A DNA stretch of 64,000 nt, from the NCBI GenBank assembly GCA_035363115.1, contig DAOSEM010000002.1, forward strand, positions 310,001 through 374,000, in the 5' to 3' direction. How positions within the stretch are numbered: position 1 is the stretch's first letter; every line of letters begins with the position of its first letter. The notes beneath the pieces were generated by a model. The model saw only the letters and a list, made by a program, of their open reading frames with translations, did no database searches and was not told the origin of the DNA. This DNA is from Syntrophales bacterium (GTDB lineage: Bacteria; Desulfobacterota; Syntrophia; Syntrophales; PHBD01). A program made the position numbers and the translations under genes. Shown one piece after another: positions 42,587 through 52,212 of this stretch.

Positions 42587-44149
42587 TCAATGCCGAATCC
42601 GGGTAAGGAACTCCCCCGTAAAAAACGGGGCGTGGTTGGAGGTGAACAGCGGCGGGTCCCGCCTCAGGATGGGGGCGATGGCGGGGTGCCTCCGGAATTC
42701 CGACTGGAGGAAACGGCGGACCTGGGGCCGGTCCCAGCCGCGGGGATGGCGGAAACCGTGGTAGAGTGACAGGTCCCCGTCATAGAATGGCCGGTCGTCC
42801 AGGTCCTGCATCCCGGTGCTTCGGACAGGCAGGTTGAAGACGGACAAGTTCAGGAAGCCGATGGATTCGCTGTGGCGGACGGTGAAATCGAGGGTTTCCC
42901 GGGCCTCCGGCTCCGCTTCCCCGGGGGTGCCGAACAGCAGATACACGTAGGAGGCAATGCCGGCTGTCCGCAGGCATTGCAGAGCCTTTGATGCCGTTTC
43001 CAGGCGGATTCCCTTGTCGAGGGAGTCGAGAATCTCCTGGCTCCCTGACTCGATCCCGATCTGGAGCATCACACACCCGGACCGCTTCAGGGCCGCGCAG
43101 AAGTCCGGATCCGCCAACTGGGCGGATACCCGGACGAATCCGTACCAGGGAGGTCCGGGTGGATCCTGGATAAGGGCCGACAGATGCGCCGGGGAGACGG
43201 CATTGTCCAGGAGATGGATCAGGGTCGGCCGAAACTCAGCGGCAAGGCAGCGGATCTCTTCCGCGGCCCGTTTCGGCGGGATCGGGCTGTACGGGCTGCC
43301 CTCAGCCCGCTCGGGGCAGAAGGCGCATTTGCCGTAGTAGCAGCCGGAGGAAGCACTGTACGGAAGAATAGGCCCGGGGGAAAGATAGGAGAGATCGGCG
43401 CTGCTCCCCTCCGGGCCGAGGAGGCTGCGGTAATCCGGCCGCGGAGGGAACAGGCCCGGGCTTTCCCCGAGGAGCGGAAGGAGCCGGGCCTCCCCGGGGC
43501 CGTCGATGACTTCATCGACCAGCCCCCGGAAGGGACGGGCGAATCCAGGCAGGCGGGCCCAGGATGTGGCCAGGCCGCCTCCGAGCAGGATGCACAGGTC
43601 CGGCTTCAGGCGGCGGAGGTGGCCGATCATCGCAAACGTGCAGAGGGCCTGGCTCAGATAGTTGAGGGAAAAGCCGACGTGTGTGAATCCTGGCTTGTCG
43701 AGCAGGGCGGATAAGCGGTCCCGGAACCATGGGAAAAAAGGGTTCTCATCGGGACGCTCGGCCGCCGCGAGAAGGTCTCCGCTTCGCAGGGGGGACAGGG
43801 CGGGATCCTCATAATTGGCCAGGGTCACCCGGGGGCGCAGGTCCGGGCGGGATCGCCCGAGCGCCCGGTTCACGTCGGAGACTGCACGACGGTACCGATC
43901 CGGGTTTTCATAGCCTCCGGTCGTCGTCAGTAGCCTGAGATTCTTCTTAAGGCCGGAGCGGGCCCGGCGGGTCCACGTGTCGACGGAATCCCCCTGGATC
44001 GTCCGTTCCAGGAGGTGCTGCAGGCCTTCCCGGTTTGCATCCAGAAGAAGATGGGGAATGTTTCGTTCCCGAAGTGCTCCCGCCAGCCGGGCGATGCCTG
44101 GCGGTGGCTCGCACGGCTTGGAGACCGGGGGATGGACGAGAAGGATCAC
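42587..44149 (-). CDS. B12-binding-type radical SAM protein with CX4CX2C cluster motif
   Basis: A 520-residue protein. Residues about 1-240 resemble a cobalamin-binding-like N-terminal domain (VHPPVSKPCEPPPGIARLAGALR), and 255-480 a radical SAM barrel. The cluster cysteines are C270, C275 and C278 (CYYGKCAFC), a CX4CX2C spacing used by a minority subgroup. IGIESGSQEILDSLDKG is the usual SAM-binding strand. The reaction is not known. Its start overlaps the stop of the 44146-44736 gene by 4 bp, so the two probably act together. Confidence 0.85.
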   Translation of the reverse strand: MILLVHPPVSKPCEPPPGIARLAGALRERNIPHLLLDANREGLQHLLERTIQGDSVDTWTRRARSGLKKNLRLLTTTGGYENPDRYRRAVSDVNRALGRSRPDLRPRVTLANYEDPALSPLRSGDLLAAAERPDENPFFPWFRDRLSALLDKPGFTHVGFSLNYLSQALCTFAMIGHLRRLKPDLCILLGGGLATSWARLPGFARPFRGLVDEVIDGPGEARLLPLLGESPGLFPPRPDYRSLLGPEGSSADLSYLSPGPILPYSASSGCYYGKCAFCPERAEGSPYSPIPPKRAAEEIRCLAAEFRPTLIHLLDNAVSPAHLSALIQDPPGPPWYGFVRVSAQLADPDFCAALKRSGCVMLQIGIESGSQEILDSLDKGIRLETASKALQCLRTAGIASYVYLLFGTPGEAEPEARETLDFTVRHSESIGFLNLSVFNLPVRSTGMQDLDDRPFYDGDLSLYHGFRHPRGWDRPQVRRFLQSEFRRHPAIAPILRRDPPLFTSNHAPFFTGEFLTRIRH

Positions 44150-44736
44150 AGAATCCGCTCACCGTAATCCAGGTGCAGGTCCCCCGGCTTCACTACCTCG
44201 AAGCGCCTCACCTTGTGATACAGGGCGAATACCTCCCGGATGGATCCGGACACCCGCCCTTTCCACTTCATTTCGTATTCGTGGAGGGGGGTATAGGCCT
44301 CCACGCCCTTTCCCGCGGGATCGATCTTTTCCTCGGGAACGAAGGGAGGATCCACGTCGACCCCTTCTGGGGGAACGGAGAGGAGACTCCGGAGGGAGTC
44401 GCCGACTTCCCGCGAATAGGTCTTCACGGAGAAGCCGAAGGAGGCGCCGGCGACTTCCCGGACGGAAACGACCTTCAGAGGGAGCGAGTCCTTCCGCCGC
44501 TGGAGGGCCTCCCGGAGGAGGATACGCAGCCCGGCCTCGACGATGACGGTGGTGCTCTCCTCCCGGTGCCCCATCATGCGGAAGAGGAGATCGAGCGGTT
44601 TCTCCTCGTCCAGTTCGTAATCGTCTCCGAAAAAGGTCTCACAGCTGATCCCCCGTCCTTCGAGAAAGCCGATGACGAATCCCTTCAACAGGTCGTGGCT
44701 TCCTTCCACAGTGACTTCATAATAGGTGGGATCCAT
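44146..44736 (-). CDS. Unknown protein coupled to radical SAM gene
   Basis: A 196-residue soluble protein of no family I recognise. It begins MDPTYYEVTVEGSHDLLKGFVIGFLEG and has a central VSVREVAGASFGFSVKTYSREVG and a C-terminal EYEMKWKGRVSGSIREVFALYHKV. The composition is acidic and mixed alpha/beta. Its ATGA overlap with the radical SAM gene suggests a partner or substrate-carrier role (inference). The upstream antiporter gene ends 9 bp before it. Confidence 0.75.
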   Translation of the reverse strand: MDPTYYEVTVEGSHDLLKGFVIGFLEGRGISCETFFGDDYELDEEKPLDLLFRMMGHREESTTVIVEAGLRILLREALQRRKDSLPLKVVSVREVAGASFGFSVKTYSREVGDSLRSLLSVPPEGVDVDPPFVPEEKIDPAGKGVEAYTPLHEYEMKWKGRVSGSIREVFALYHKVRRFEVVKPGDLHLDYGERIL

Positions 44737-44745
44737 GAACGCCTC

Positions 44746-46221
44746 CTAAAAAAAGATAAATGTTACCAGAATGAAAATGGGAATCAAAAACGGAATGGAA
44801 TACTTGAACATGTACCCGAAGAAACTCGGCATGTCGACGCCGGCCTCCTCGGCGATGGACTTGACCATGAAGTTCGGGGCGTTGCCGATGTAGGTGTTGG
44901 CCCCCATGAACACCGCTCCCGCGGAGATGGCTGTCAGGTAACCGATGAAGGCCGGGTTCGCCGTGGCGGTTCCCGCCGCCAGCGCTGCCGGCACCTGGGC
45001 TTCGACCAGCCCCACTTTTCCCAGGGCCATGTTGAAGAAGGTGAGATAGGTCGGGGCGTTGTCCAGGAACGAGGAGAGGCCTCCGGCGGCCCAGAAATAG
45101 TGGGCCGGCGTCTGGACGGCCGCCACGAGGGGTGCCATGGCCCCTTCGAGGCCCGCCCGGAGAATCGCCAGGGCCGGGATGATGGTGATGAAGATGCCCG
45201 CGAAGAGCTTGGCCACCTCGAGGATCGGTCCCCAGGAGAATTCGTTGGCTTCCCGCAGGGCTCTCGGCGTGACCTTCAGGGAGATGAGCCCGAGGATGAC
45301 GATGGATGCGTCCCGCAGGAGGTTCTGGTAATGGACCTCGACTTCGTAAAGGGTAAAGTGACCCGCTTTCCAGTATCCGCTCATGAGGATCGCCGCGATG
45401 ACGCCCGCCAGGAGGAGGAAGTTGTACGTTCCGGAAATGCGGACGGGAGCCTGCTCCTCCAGGGCGGCTTCCCGGAAGGCTTTCTCTTTCCGGAAGTAGA
45501 AGATGTCGACGGCGAGGAACAATACAAGGAGCAGGACCGCCGTAACCAGCATTTCCGGCAGGATGCCCGTGGTTACCCAGAAGAAGGGCACGTTGTGGAG
45601 AAATCCGAGGAAGAGCGGCGGGTCTCCCAGGGGGGTCAGGGAGCCGCCGATGTTGGCCACCAGGAAGATGAAGAAACAGATCACGTGGGCCTTGTGGATC
45701 CGGTCGCGGTTGGCCCGGAGCACCGGCCGGATCATGATCATGGCGGCGCCGGTGGTGCCGACCCAGGAGGCCAGGAACGTCCCGATGAGGAGAAGGATCG
45801 TGTTCACGAGAGGCGTTCCCCGGAGGGAGCCCTGCACGACGATGCCGCCGGAGATGGTGAACAGCCCCCAGAGGAGAATGATGAAGGGGATGTAGTCGAT
45901 CATGGCGATGTGGAGGATCGAATAGGCTGCCACCTGTACGTCGAAGACCAGGAAAGGAAGGGCGAAGGCGAGGGCCCAGAAGGCGGAGACCTTGCCGAAG
46001 TGGTTGTGCCAGAAGTGGGGGACGAACAGCGGGCACAGGGCGATCGAGAGGAGAATGCCCGCGAAGGGAACGACCGTCCACACGGGCAGGATTTTCCCGA
46101 CGTGGTCGGCCGCCTCGTGCAGACCGCCGGAGGCCAGGCAGGTTGCAGGCTCCGCGAAGAGCAGGAGAAGTGCGGCGATCCATATCGCCGAGGTTCGATG
46201 GGAAGGTTGCTTCGTTTCCAT
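44746..46221 (-). CDS. NhaD-like Na+/H+ antiporter (ion transporter superfamily)
   Basis: A 491-residue membrane protein with about twelve hydrophobic segments. Family-type motifs include TTGAAMIMIRPVLRAN, FLVANIGGSLTPLGDPPLFLGFL and GLSSFLDNAPTYLTFFNMA, plus a signal-like first helix. It matches the NhaD/citrate-transporter-like sodium:proton antiporters of the inner membrane. ATG 46221 follows GAGG at 5 bases; the frame extends 9 codons further upstream without support. It is transcribed separately from the acyl-CoA synthetase, whose terminator lies between them. Confidence 0.88.
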   Translation of the reverse strand: METKQPSHRTSAIWIAALLLLFAEPATCLASGGLHEAADHVGKILPVWTVVPFAGILLSIALCPLFVPHFWHNHFGKVSAFWALAFALPFLVFDVQVAAYSILHIAMIDYIPFIILLWGLFTISGGIVVQGSLRGTPLVNTILLLIGTFLASWVGTTGAAMIMIRPVLRANRDRIHKAHVICFFIFLVANIGGSLTPLGDPPLFLGFLHNVPFFWVTTGILPEMLVTAVLLLVLFLAVDIFYFRKEKAFREAALEEQAPVRISGTYNFLLLAGVIAAILMSGYWKAGHFTLYEVEVHYQNLLRDASIVILGLISLKVTPRALREANEFSWGPILEVAKLFAGIFITIIPALAILRAGLEGAMAPLVAAVQTPAHYFWAAGGLSSFLDNAPTYLTFFNMALGKVGLVEAQVPAALAAGTATANPAFIGYLTAISAGAVFMGANTYIGNAPNFMVKSIAEEAGVDMPSFFGYMFKYSIPFLIPIFILVTFIFF

Positions 46222-46280
46222 GGTGTCCTCGTTTTGAATTTGGCCCATCGATAACAGAAACGGTCCTGCCAGGCAATAAA

Positions 46281-46307
46281 AAGCCCCCTCCCGGGGGGAG
46301 GGGGCTT
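46281..46307 (-). terminator. Rho-independent terminator after the acyl-CoA synthetase
   Basis: A perfect 12-bp stem AAGCCCCCTCCC/GGGAGGGGGCTT with a 3-base loop is followed on the minus strand by TTTATTGCC, 20 bp beyond the synthetase stop. Confidence 0.85.
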
Positions 46308-46327
46308 GCCGCCGGATGCTCGCAGGA

Positions 46328-47974
46328 TCAGCCCGGGGCGTCCTTCATGGAGATCCGCATTTCCCGTTTCAGGATCTTGCCGGTGGGGGTCTTCGGAAGG
46401 GCGTCCACAAAAACGACCTTCTTCGGGCACTTGAACGGCGCCAGGTTTTTCCGGCAGTGGTCCATCATCTCCTGGGCCGTCATGGTCTCGCCGGGTTTCA
46501 GGACGATGACCGCCGTGACGATCTCGACCCACTTTGGATCGGGCAGGCCGATGACGGCCACTTCCTGGACCCGCTTGTCCAGGTAGACGGCGTCTTCCAC
46601 CTCGCGGGTGGCCACGTTTTCGCCGCCCGTCTTGATCATGTCCTTTTTCCGGTCCGCCACGGTGATGTAGCGGTCCTCGTCCATGATTCCGATGTCGCCG
46701 GAATGGAACCAGCCGCCCTTCATGGCCTCTTCCGTCTTGCCCGGCTCCTTGAAGTACATGATGAGCGCATGGGGTCCCTTGCCGCAGATCTCGCCGGGGA
46801 CGCCCGGGGCCGCCACGACCTTCCCCTCGTCGTCTTCCAGGTGCGTTTCCATATTGAGGCCGCCCATGCCGGCGGAGCCGATCTTGGCCAGGGCGTCCTT
46901 GGCCTTCAGGATCGTATGGTACGGCGCCAGCTCCGTCTGGCCGTAGTAGTTGTAGATCCGCACGCCCGGCAGACGCTCCATCATTTCCTTGAGGATTTCC
47001 ATCGGCATGATGGAGGCGCCGTAATAGCACTTCTTCAGGCTTGACAGGTCATGCTTGCTGAATTCCGGGTGGCGGAGCATGCCGATCCAGACAGTCGGGG
47101 GCGCGAAGAACAGCGTGGCCTTGTACTCGGCGATGCTCTTCAGGATCAGACTTATGTCCGGCAGGATCAGGACGTTCGTCCCGCCGACCCAGAAGATGGG
47201 GTTCATGAAGACGTCCCGCTGGGCACAGTGGTAGATGGGCAGGGCGTTGATGGAGATGTCGTCCTCGTCGTACTGGCCGTCGACGATCGTGCCCACGTAC
47301 TGGGCCATGAGGGCCTGGTTGCTGATGATGACTCCCTTTGGCAGCGCCTCGGTTCCGCTGGTATAGGTCATCTGGCAGGGATCCTCGATGTGGAGGATTA
47401 CCTCCGGCTCGTCGGCTGGATACTTGGAATACCAGGCATCGAAGTCGATGAACCGGTCGTTTGCGGGCGGCTTGCCGGCCCCCTGGTTCGACCAGATCCA
47501 GGTCTTCACCGTCGGCATGTCATCCTGCACGTCCTTGACCAGGTCGAACAGGGCGTCCTCGACGATGAAGGCGACGCTCTCCGAGTGGTCGATGCAGTAG
47601 GAGATGTCCTTGCCCCGGAGCAGGTAATTGATGGCCAGGTAAATGGCGCCGATCTTGGCGCAGCCGAGCCAGGTGATGACGTGGTGAATGGTGTTGTGGG
47701 CCAGGATGGCCACCCGGTCGTACTTTTTCACGCCTAAGGCGATGAGAGCGTTGGCCACCCGGTTGCACTCGTCTTCCAACTGGCTGTAGGTGAGGGTTTT
47801 TCCCTGGAAGATGACCGCCGGCTTGTCCGGATAGTGGTAGGCGCTCCGGCGGATCATGTCGGCGATGACCCAGCGGTTCACCTTGTTGTAGCGGTTCATC
47901 AGGAATTCGAGGTTATCCTTGTTGATGACGTTGTAGCGTTTCTTTTCCTCTTCCGTCAGTGGTGCCCAGACCAT
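46328..47974 (-). CDS. AMP-forming acyl-CoA synthetase / ligase
   Basis: A 548-residue ANL-superfamily enzyme activating a carboxylic acid to its CoA thioester via an acyl-adenylate. Motifs: TYTSGTEALPKGV (P-loop), YGQTE (A5), GWFHSGDIG (A7), DRKKDMIKTGGENV (A8) and PKTPTGKILKRE with the catalytic lysine (A10). The specificity pocket cannot be read by eye; cyclohexane carboxylate, benzoate or fatty acids are all possible in a syntroph. AAGGAGG lies 6 bases before ATG. A crotonase-like gene lies downstream of its promoter side, at 48086. Confidence 0.93.
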   Translation of the reverse strand: MVWAPLTEEEKKRYNVINKDNLEFLMNRYNKVNRWVIADMIRRSAYHYPDKPAVIFQGKTLTYSQLEDECNRVANALIALGVKKYDRVAILAHNTIHHVITWLGCAKIGAIYLAINYLLRGKDISYCIDHSESVAFIVEDALFDLVKDVQDDMPTVKTWIWSNQGAGKPPANDRFIDFDAWYSKYPADEPEVILHIEDPCQMTYTSGTEALPKGVIISNQALMAQYVGTIVDGQYDEDDISINALPIYHCAQRDVFMNPIFWVGGTNVLILPDISLILKSIAEYKATLFFAPPTVWIGMLRHPEFSKHDLSSLKKCYYGASIMPMEILKEMMERLPGVRIYNYYGQTELAPYHTILKAKDALAKIGSAGMGGLNMETHLEDDEGKVVAAPGVPGEICGKGPHALIMYFKEPGKTEEAMKGGWFHSGDIGIMDEDRYITVADRKKDMIKTGGENVATREVEDAVYLDKRVQEVAVIGLPDPKWVEIVTAVIVLKPGETMTAQEMMDHCRKNLAPFKCPKKVVFVDALPKTPTGKILKREMRISMKDAPG

Positions 47975-48085
47975 ATTCGGCCTCCTTCAGCTCGTGTCAA
48001 AGGTTGATGAATGATGGAATAAACCAAGAGGGCCATGCCAGAGCTGACCGGCGTTTTGTCTCACCTCCTTCCCGTCGGCACGGAT

Positions 48086-48862
48086 TCACTTGCCTGTCCA
48101 GAGGGGCTTTCGTTTTTCGAGGAAGGCCTGCATGCCTTCCCGGGCGTCTTCGGCAAAGAGATTTCCGACCATGATCTCGCCGCCGAAGTCATAGGCCTGT
48201 TGATCGTTCAGGTTCACCTGGGTGTAGAAGGCACGCTTGCCGATGGCGAGCGTCAGGGGGCTGGCCTGGGCGATCTCTTCCGCCAGCGACCGGGTCTCCA
48301 TGTCCAGGCGGTCGAGGGGAACCACGCGGTTCACGAGTCCCCAGTCCAGGGCCTCACGGGCGGTGATCAGGCGCCCCGTGAACAGCATCTCCAGGGCCCG
48401 TTTCCGGCCGACGGCCCGGACCAGGGGGATGGCCGGCGTCGTGCAGAACACGCCGATCCGGACCCCCGGCGTTCCGAAGGTCGCGCCCTCTTCGGCCACG
48501 GCGAGATCGCAGGCCGCCACGAGCTGGCAGCCCGCAGCGGTGGCGAGGCCCTGGACTTGGGCGATCACGGGCTGGGGCAGCTCCTGGAGATTCTGCATGA
48601 AGGAGCCGCAGACCCGGAAAATCTCCCGGTATTGCGTCAGGCTCCCGTCCACCATCTGGCCCAGGTTGTGACCCGAGGAGAAGACCTTTCCCTCGGCCCG
48701 GATGATCAGGACCCGGACGGATTCTTCACGGGCGATGTTTCCGGTCAGGAGAGTCAACTCCCGGAGCATCTCCAGGGAGAGTGCATTTCTCCTCTCCGGG
48801 TGGTTCAGGGTGAGGATTCCGAGAGGGCCGAACGTCTCGAACCGGATGAACCGGAATTCCAA
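48086..48862 (-). CDS. Crotonase-fold protein, ECHDC3-like, without catalytic glutamates
   Basis: A 258-residue enoyl-CoA hydratase/isomerase superfamily protein. The fold signatures LTLNHPERRNALSLEM, SSGHNLGQM (oxyanion hole) and ALEMLFTGRLITAREALDWGLVNRVVP are good. But the two glutamates that activate water in hydratases are absent: Q113 stands in AAGCQLVAAC and G133 in FGTPGVRIG. This pattern is that of the ECHDC3 subgroup, whose reaction is not established. The start is TTG 48862, 5-6 bases after AGGAGG; the frame continues upstream but is out of family context. Confidence 0.88.
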   Translation of the reverse strand: MEFRFIRFETFGPLGILTLNHPERRNALSLEMLRELTLLTGNIAREESVRVLIIRAEGKVFSSGHNLGQMVDGSLTQYREIFRVCGSFMQNLQELPQPVIAQVQGLATAAGCQLVAACDLAVAEEGATFGTPGVRIGVFCTTPAIPLVRAVGRKRALEMLFTGRLITAREALDWGLVNRVVPLDRLDMETRSLAEEIAQASPLTLAIGKRAFYTQVNLNDQQAYDFGGEIMVGNLFAEDAREGMQAFLEKRKPLWTGK

Positions 48863-48926
48863 GAGCTCCTCCTTTCGGGATCCGGCGGACCTGTCCGGCC
48901 GGACTGCCACGGGTTGTCGGAACGGA

Positions 48927-49889
48927 TCAGCGGGAGGCCTGGTCCCGGCCTTTGCTCTTCGCCCGGTACAGGGCCTGGTCGGCGCCTTCCAGCAGTTCCC
49001 GAGCGGTCTGACCGGTCTTTTTCGTGGCCACACCGACAGAAATGGTTGGATGGGGAAGTTCTCTTCCCTCCAGGGTGAGAGGAGGGGCTTCGCGCATGGA
49101 CTGGCATAGACGCTCTGCAATCCAGTCCGCCTCGGATTCATCGATGTGGGGGACAACGATGACGAATTCGTCGCCGCCGTAGCGGCCGATCGGCTCGGAG
49201 GGACGGAGATGTCCGGAGAGTAGCCGGGCCACCGAATGGAGGATCCGGTCACCGTACAGGTGCCCGTAATGGTCGTTGAGGCTCTTGAAATGGTCGATGT
49301 CGATCATGAATACCGTCAGCGGGATCCCGCCCTTGTCGCAGCGTGTGCAGAGACGGTCCAGGGCGTTGTCGATCCAGTGGCGGTTGTGGATTCCCGTGAG
49401 GGCGTCAACGCTTCCGTAAAGCTGGTAGACCTCGTCGAGGCGGCTGTTCCTGGCCATGACATGATCCGTGTTCCGGAGCCGGCAGGTCAGGATGAGCAGG
49501 AGATTGCATGCCGCCGCGTGGGAAGAGTGGACCAGGGACCAGAGGATATCCTCGTCCATGACCAGGAGCTGGCAGATTTCGTTCGCCACGGCATATGCAG
49601 AGGTCTGCTTGCCGTCGAGGACGGACATCTCGCCGACACTCTCCCCGACGCCGAGGACGGTGATAGGGTCCGAGTCCATGGTTTCGAGGTGGATTCGCAC
49701 CTTGCCGCTCAGGATCAGGTAGACCTCCGCGTTGGTGCGGCCGGGCTGGATGAGGATTTCTCCCTCCTGCAGGGTGCGCAGGCTGCAGGACTCCAGAAGA
49801 CCCATGATGGAATCCAGGTTGACGTAGCGGAAGAGCCGGATGCGCTCCAGGTCTTCCCGGGGGATTTTGTCGACAAAGAGGGCAGTCAT
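48927..49889 (-). CDS. Diguanylate cyclase with N-terminal cNMP-like sensor domain
   Basis: A 320-residue protein. Residues about 17-125 form a cyclic-nucleotide-binding-type beta-roll (VGEMSVLDGKQTSAYAV), which lacks the arginine needed for cNMP phosphate binding, so it probably senses something else or acts structurally. Residues 160-315 are a GGDEF domain with an intact GGDEF (238-242) for c-di-GMP synthesis. The inhibitory I-site is RPSE rather than RxxD, so product feedback may be altered. No EAL domain. It is 64 bp before the crotonase gene. Confidence 0.92.
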   Translation of the reverse strand: MTALFVDKIPREDLERIRLFRYVNLDSIMGLLESCSLRTLQEGEILIQPGRTNAEVYLILSGKVRIHLETMDSDPITVLGVGESVGEMSVLDGKQTSAYAVANEICQLLVMDEDILWSLVHSSHAAACNLLLILTCRLRNTDHVMARNSRLDEVYQLYGSVDALTGIHNRHWIDNALDRLCTRCDKGGIPLTVFMIDIDHFKSLNDHYGHLYGDRILHSVARLLSGHLRPSEPIGRYGGDEFVIVVPHIDESEADWIAERLCQSMREAPPLTLEGRELPHPTISVGVATKKTGQTARELLEGADQALYRAKSKGRDQASR

Positions 49890-50134
49890 GGGTTGTTTTT
49901 CCGATGAGAAATTTGTTCCTTATAAATGGCCTGCGGCATTCTGTCAAGAATAGCCCTGTAGAATGTCCGGATGGACACCGTGGTCGAAGTCACCCTTTTC
50001 CCGGGACGGGCAGGTTCTCTTCGGGGTGGGGAACGTAGACAGCCCGGACGTCCCGGCCCATGCACGGTGGCATGTACGCCGACGGATATCCCGCGCGGCC
50101 CGGAGAACCTTTCTGCTCCTGCAAGAACCGCGGA

Positions 50135-50425
50135 TCAGTGAAAATGAGGATCCGCCGAATCCCTCACAGGAACGCCGCCGAACTGCTCCTCGTATCGCTC
50201 CAGGTTCTTAGAGAGCACCTCGACGATCCGCTTCGCATGAGAGGGGCTCACGATGACCCTGGACACCAGGTGGATGCCCCCGGGAGAACTCAGGAGCCAG
50301 TCCAGGATGAACTCCTCGGGGTTATACGCCACGGCCAGGTTGTTGCTGTAGCGTCCCCTGGCCATGTCGTCTCCGGTGAGGATCTGGACGCCTTGCTGGG
50401 GGGGGGCCGTCGATTCGTTCGACAT
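50135..50425 (-). CDS. DUF3467 protein
   Basis: A 96-residue small protein with the DUF3467 pattern: RYSNNLAVAYNPEEFILDW, IHLVSRVIVSPSHAKRIVEVLSKNLERYEEQFG. Function of the family is unknown; it is often found near regulatory or envelope genes. AAAGGAG lies 6 bases before the ATG. It follows the second radical SAM gene by 40 bp. The 245 bp between this gene and the GGDEF gene hold nothing recognisable. Confidence 0.85.
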   Translation of the reverse strand: MSNESTAPPQQGVQILTGDDMARGRYSNNLAVAYNPEEFILDWLLSSPGGIHLVSRVIVSPSHAKRIVEVLSKNLERYEEQFGGVPVRDSADPHFH

Positions 50426-50465
50426 TGGAATCTCCTTTCATTGCTGAAACAGTTGGAAACGGTGT

Positions 50466-51911
50466 TCAAGCCTCTTCCTGGACCCGTCTCTCCAGAAGAC
50501 GGATCTCCCTGGCCGTTTCCGACGGATCGTCCGGCCGGATCGTCCGGCAAAGTTCCGTGAAGACCGTCGGACTCTTCCGGTGCAGGAGGAATTCAAGAAA
50601 CGCCAGATCGTAATACACCCGGCGGGCTCCAAAGAGCGGATCACCGCCGTAGACAAGGCGATTCATGTCCCGGGCGAGATCACAGAGGCGGAAGAACCGT
50701 ACCGGGTCCAGACCGCGGCGGGGGGCGAAATGATCCATGCCGTCGGTTTCCCGGAGAAGGCCGTCCCTCCGCAGTTCCTCCCGTAGGGGGGTTCCGGGGT
50801 AGGGAATAACGGCCTCCGTATAGGCGATATCGGCGCCACTCTCAAAGATTCTCTTGGCCAGATGGATGGTTTCCGTGACCGTTTCCTGCGTGTCCAGGGG
50901 GCCCAGGAGGATGAAGTTCACCACCGGGGTGAGATCCTGCTCGATGCAGAGAGAGACCGCCCGGAGAACGTCTTGCGGGCCGATGCCCTTCCGGTAGGAG
51001 TCCAGGATCTTCTGCGAGCCCGACTCGGCGCCGATATACAGGGCGCGAAAGCCGGCTTCCCGCAGCATGCCGGCCATCAGGGGGATCCGGCAGAGATCGT
51101 CGGCCCGGCCCTGGGCGAAGTACTCGACGCCCCGGTTCAGGCTGCCGCCGGCAAGGGAGGCGCAGATCTCCCGGATCCGCCGGGCGTCCATGGTGAAATT
51201 GTCGTCGGTGAACATGATCCGTCTGGCTCCCTGCCCGATGAGAAACTGGATCTCGTCCAGGAGGGAGCCTGCGGAACGCATGCGAACGGTCCCGCCGTAG
51301 AGGGAGCGGATGGAGCAGAATGTACAGCGGTGTGGGCATCCCCGGCTGGAGGAGAGGCTCCGCGTCCGATAGCGATCGTTCTCCACAAGATCGTGGCCCG
51401 GGAGGGGGAAGACGTCCAGGTCGGGTTCGGGCGGGCGATCCGGTGTGACGACGATGCCCCGGGAACTCCGGAAGGTGATCCCCTCCATGCTCCCGGGATG
51501 ATCTCCCCGCAGAACCGCCTGTGCCAGGGCCGGGAACGTCGCTTCTCCTTCGCCCCGGACGACGGCGTCGATGAACTCGTGCCGGCGGAGCAGTTCGTCG
51601 TGGAGAACCGTTCCGTGGACTCCTCCCAGGACGGAGAAGATGTCCGGATCTTCGTCCTTTGCCGTCCGGAAGACTTCCAGGGCGGAAGGAAAGCTGTTCG
51701 TCAGGGCCGTGACGCCCAGGATCCGGGGGCGACCGCCGGCGATCCGCTCCCGGAGAAGGGAGAGCCCTTCCCGCGGAGACGGGGCCAGATCCAGGTCGAG
51801 GATCTCGACGCCGATTTCCTGCCTCGGCAGGGGGGCCGCGACGGAGGCCAGACCGAGAGGAGGAATCTCCGCACGGCCGTTGAAGAAAGGATTGACAAGG
51901 AGAACGTCCAT
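50466..51911 (-). CDS. B12-binding radical SAM protein
   Basis: A 481-residue protein with an N-terminal cobalamin-binding domain (MDVLLVNPFFNGR, VLGGVHGTV) and a radical SAM domain whose cluster cysteines are C192, C196 and C199 in RGCPHRCTFC (canonical CX3CX2C). It also has FTDDNFT and YIGAESGSQKILDSYRKGI, the hallmarks of the BchE/hopanoid-methylase-like class. The substrate is unknown. The frame runs on to 52157 but homology begins at ATG 51911. It is probably cotranscribed with the DUF3467 gene. Confidence 0.88.
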   Translation of the reverse strand: MDVLLVNPFFNGRAEIPPLGLASVAAPLPRQEIGVEILDLDLAPSPREGLSLLRERIAGGRPRILGVTALTNSFPSALEVFRTAKDEDPDIFSVLGGVHGTVLHDELLRRHEFIDAVVRGEGEATFPALAQAVLRGDHPGSMEGITFRSSRGIVVTPDRPPEPDLDVFPLPGHDLVENDRYRTRSLSSSRGCPHRCTFCSIRSLYGGTVRMRSAGSLLDEIQFLIGQGARRIMFTDDNFTMDARRIREICASLAGGSLNRGVEYFAQGRADDLCRIPLMAGMLREAGFRALYIGAESGSQKILDSYRKGIGPQDVLRAVSLCIEQDLTPVVNFILLGPLDTQETVTETIHLAKRIFESGADIAYTEAVIPYPGTPLREELRRDGLLRETDGMDHFAPRRGLDPVRFFRLCDLARDMNRLVYGGDPLFGARRVYYDLAFLEFLLHRKSPTVFTELCRTIRPDDPSETAREIRLLERRVQEEA

Positions 51912-52212
51912 GAACGGATTCCCGTTTTCTGAAGGTTCGGGGAGTTGCGGCTCGCCTTGTCCGGGAATGCCGTCGTCAAGACGCGCTCCGCCGGTAGGGC
52001 ATCCGCGGGTATGATTCCGGAATGAACGGCCCAAGAAATAGGATGAATCATCCGGTCTGTCAATGTGGAATCCGTCCGGATCGCAGATGCGGGGAAGGGG
52101 GGCGCCTTGCGCTCCCGCCGGCGGATGTCCCTGAAACGATTCCCGGACACCCTGCATACCCGTCTGGAAGCCGGATGTTGATAAACGCCGCGACCTTGCA
52201 CCGAAAGGGACT

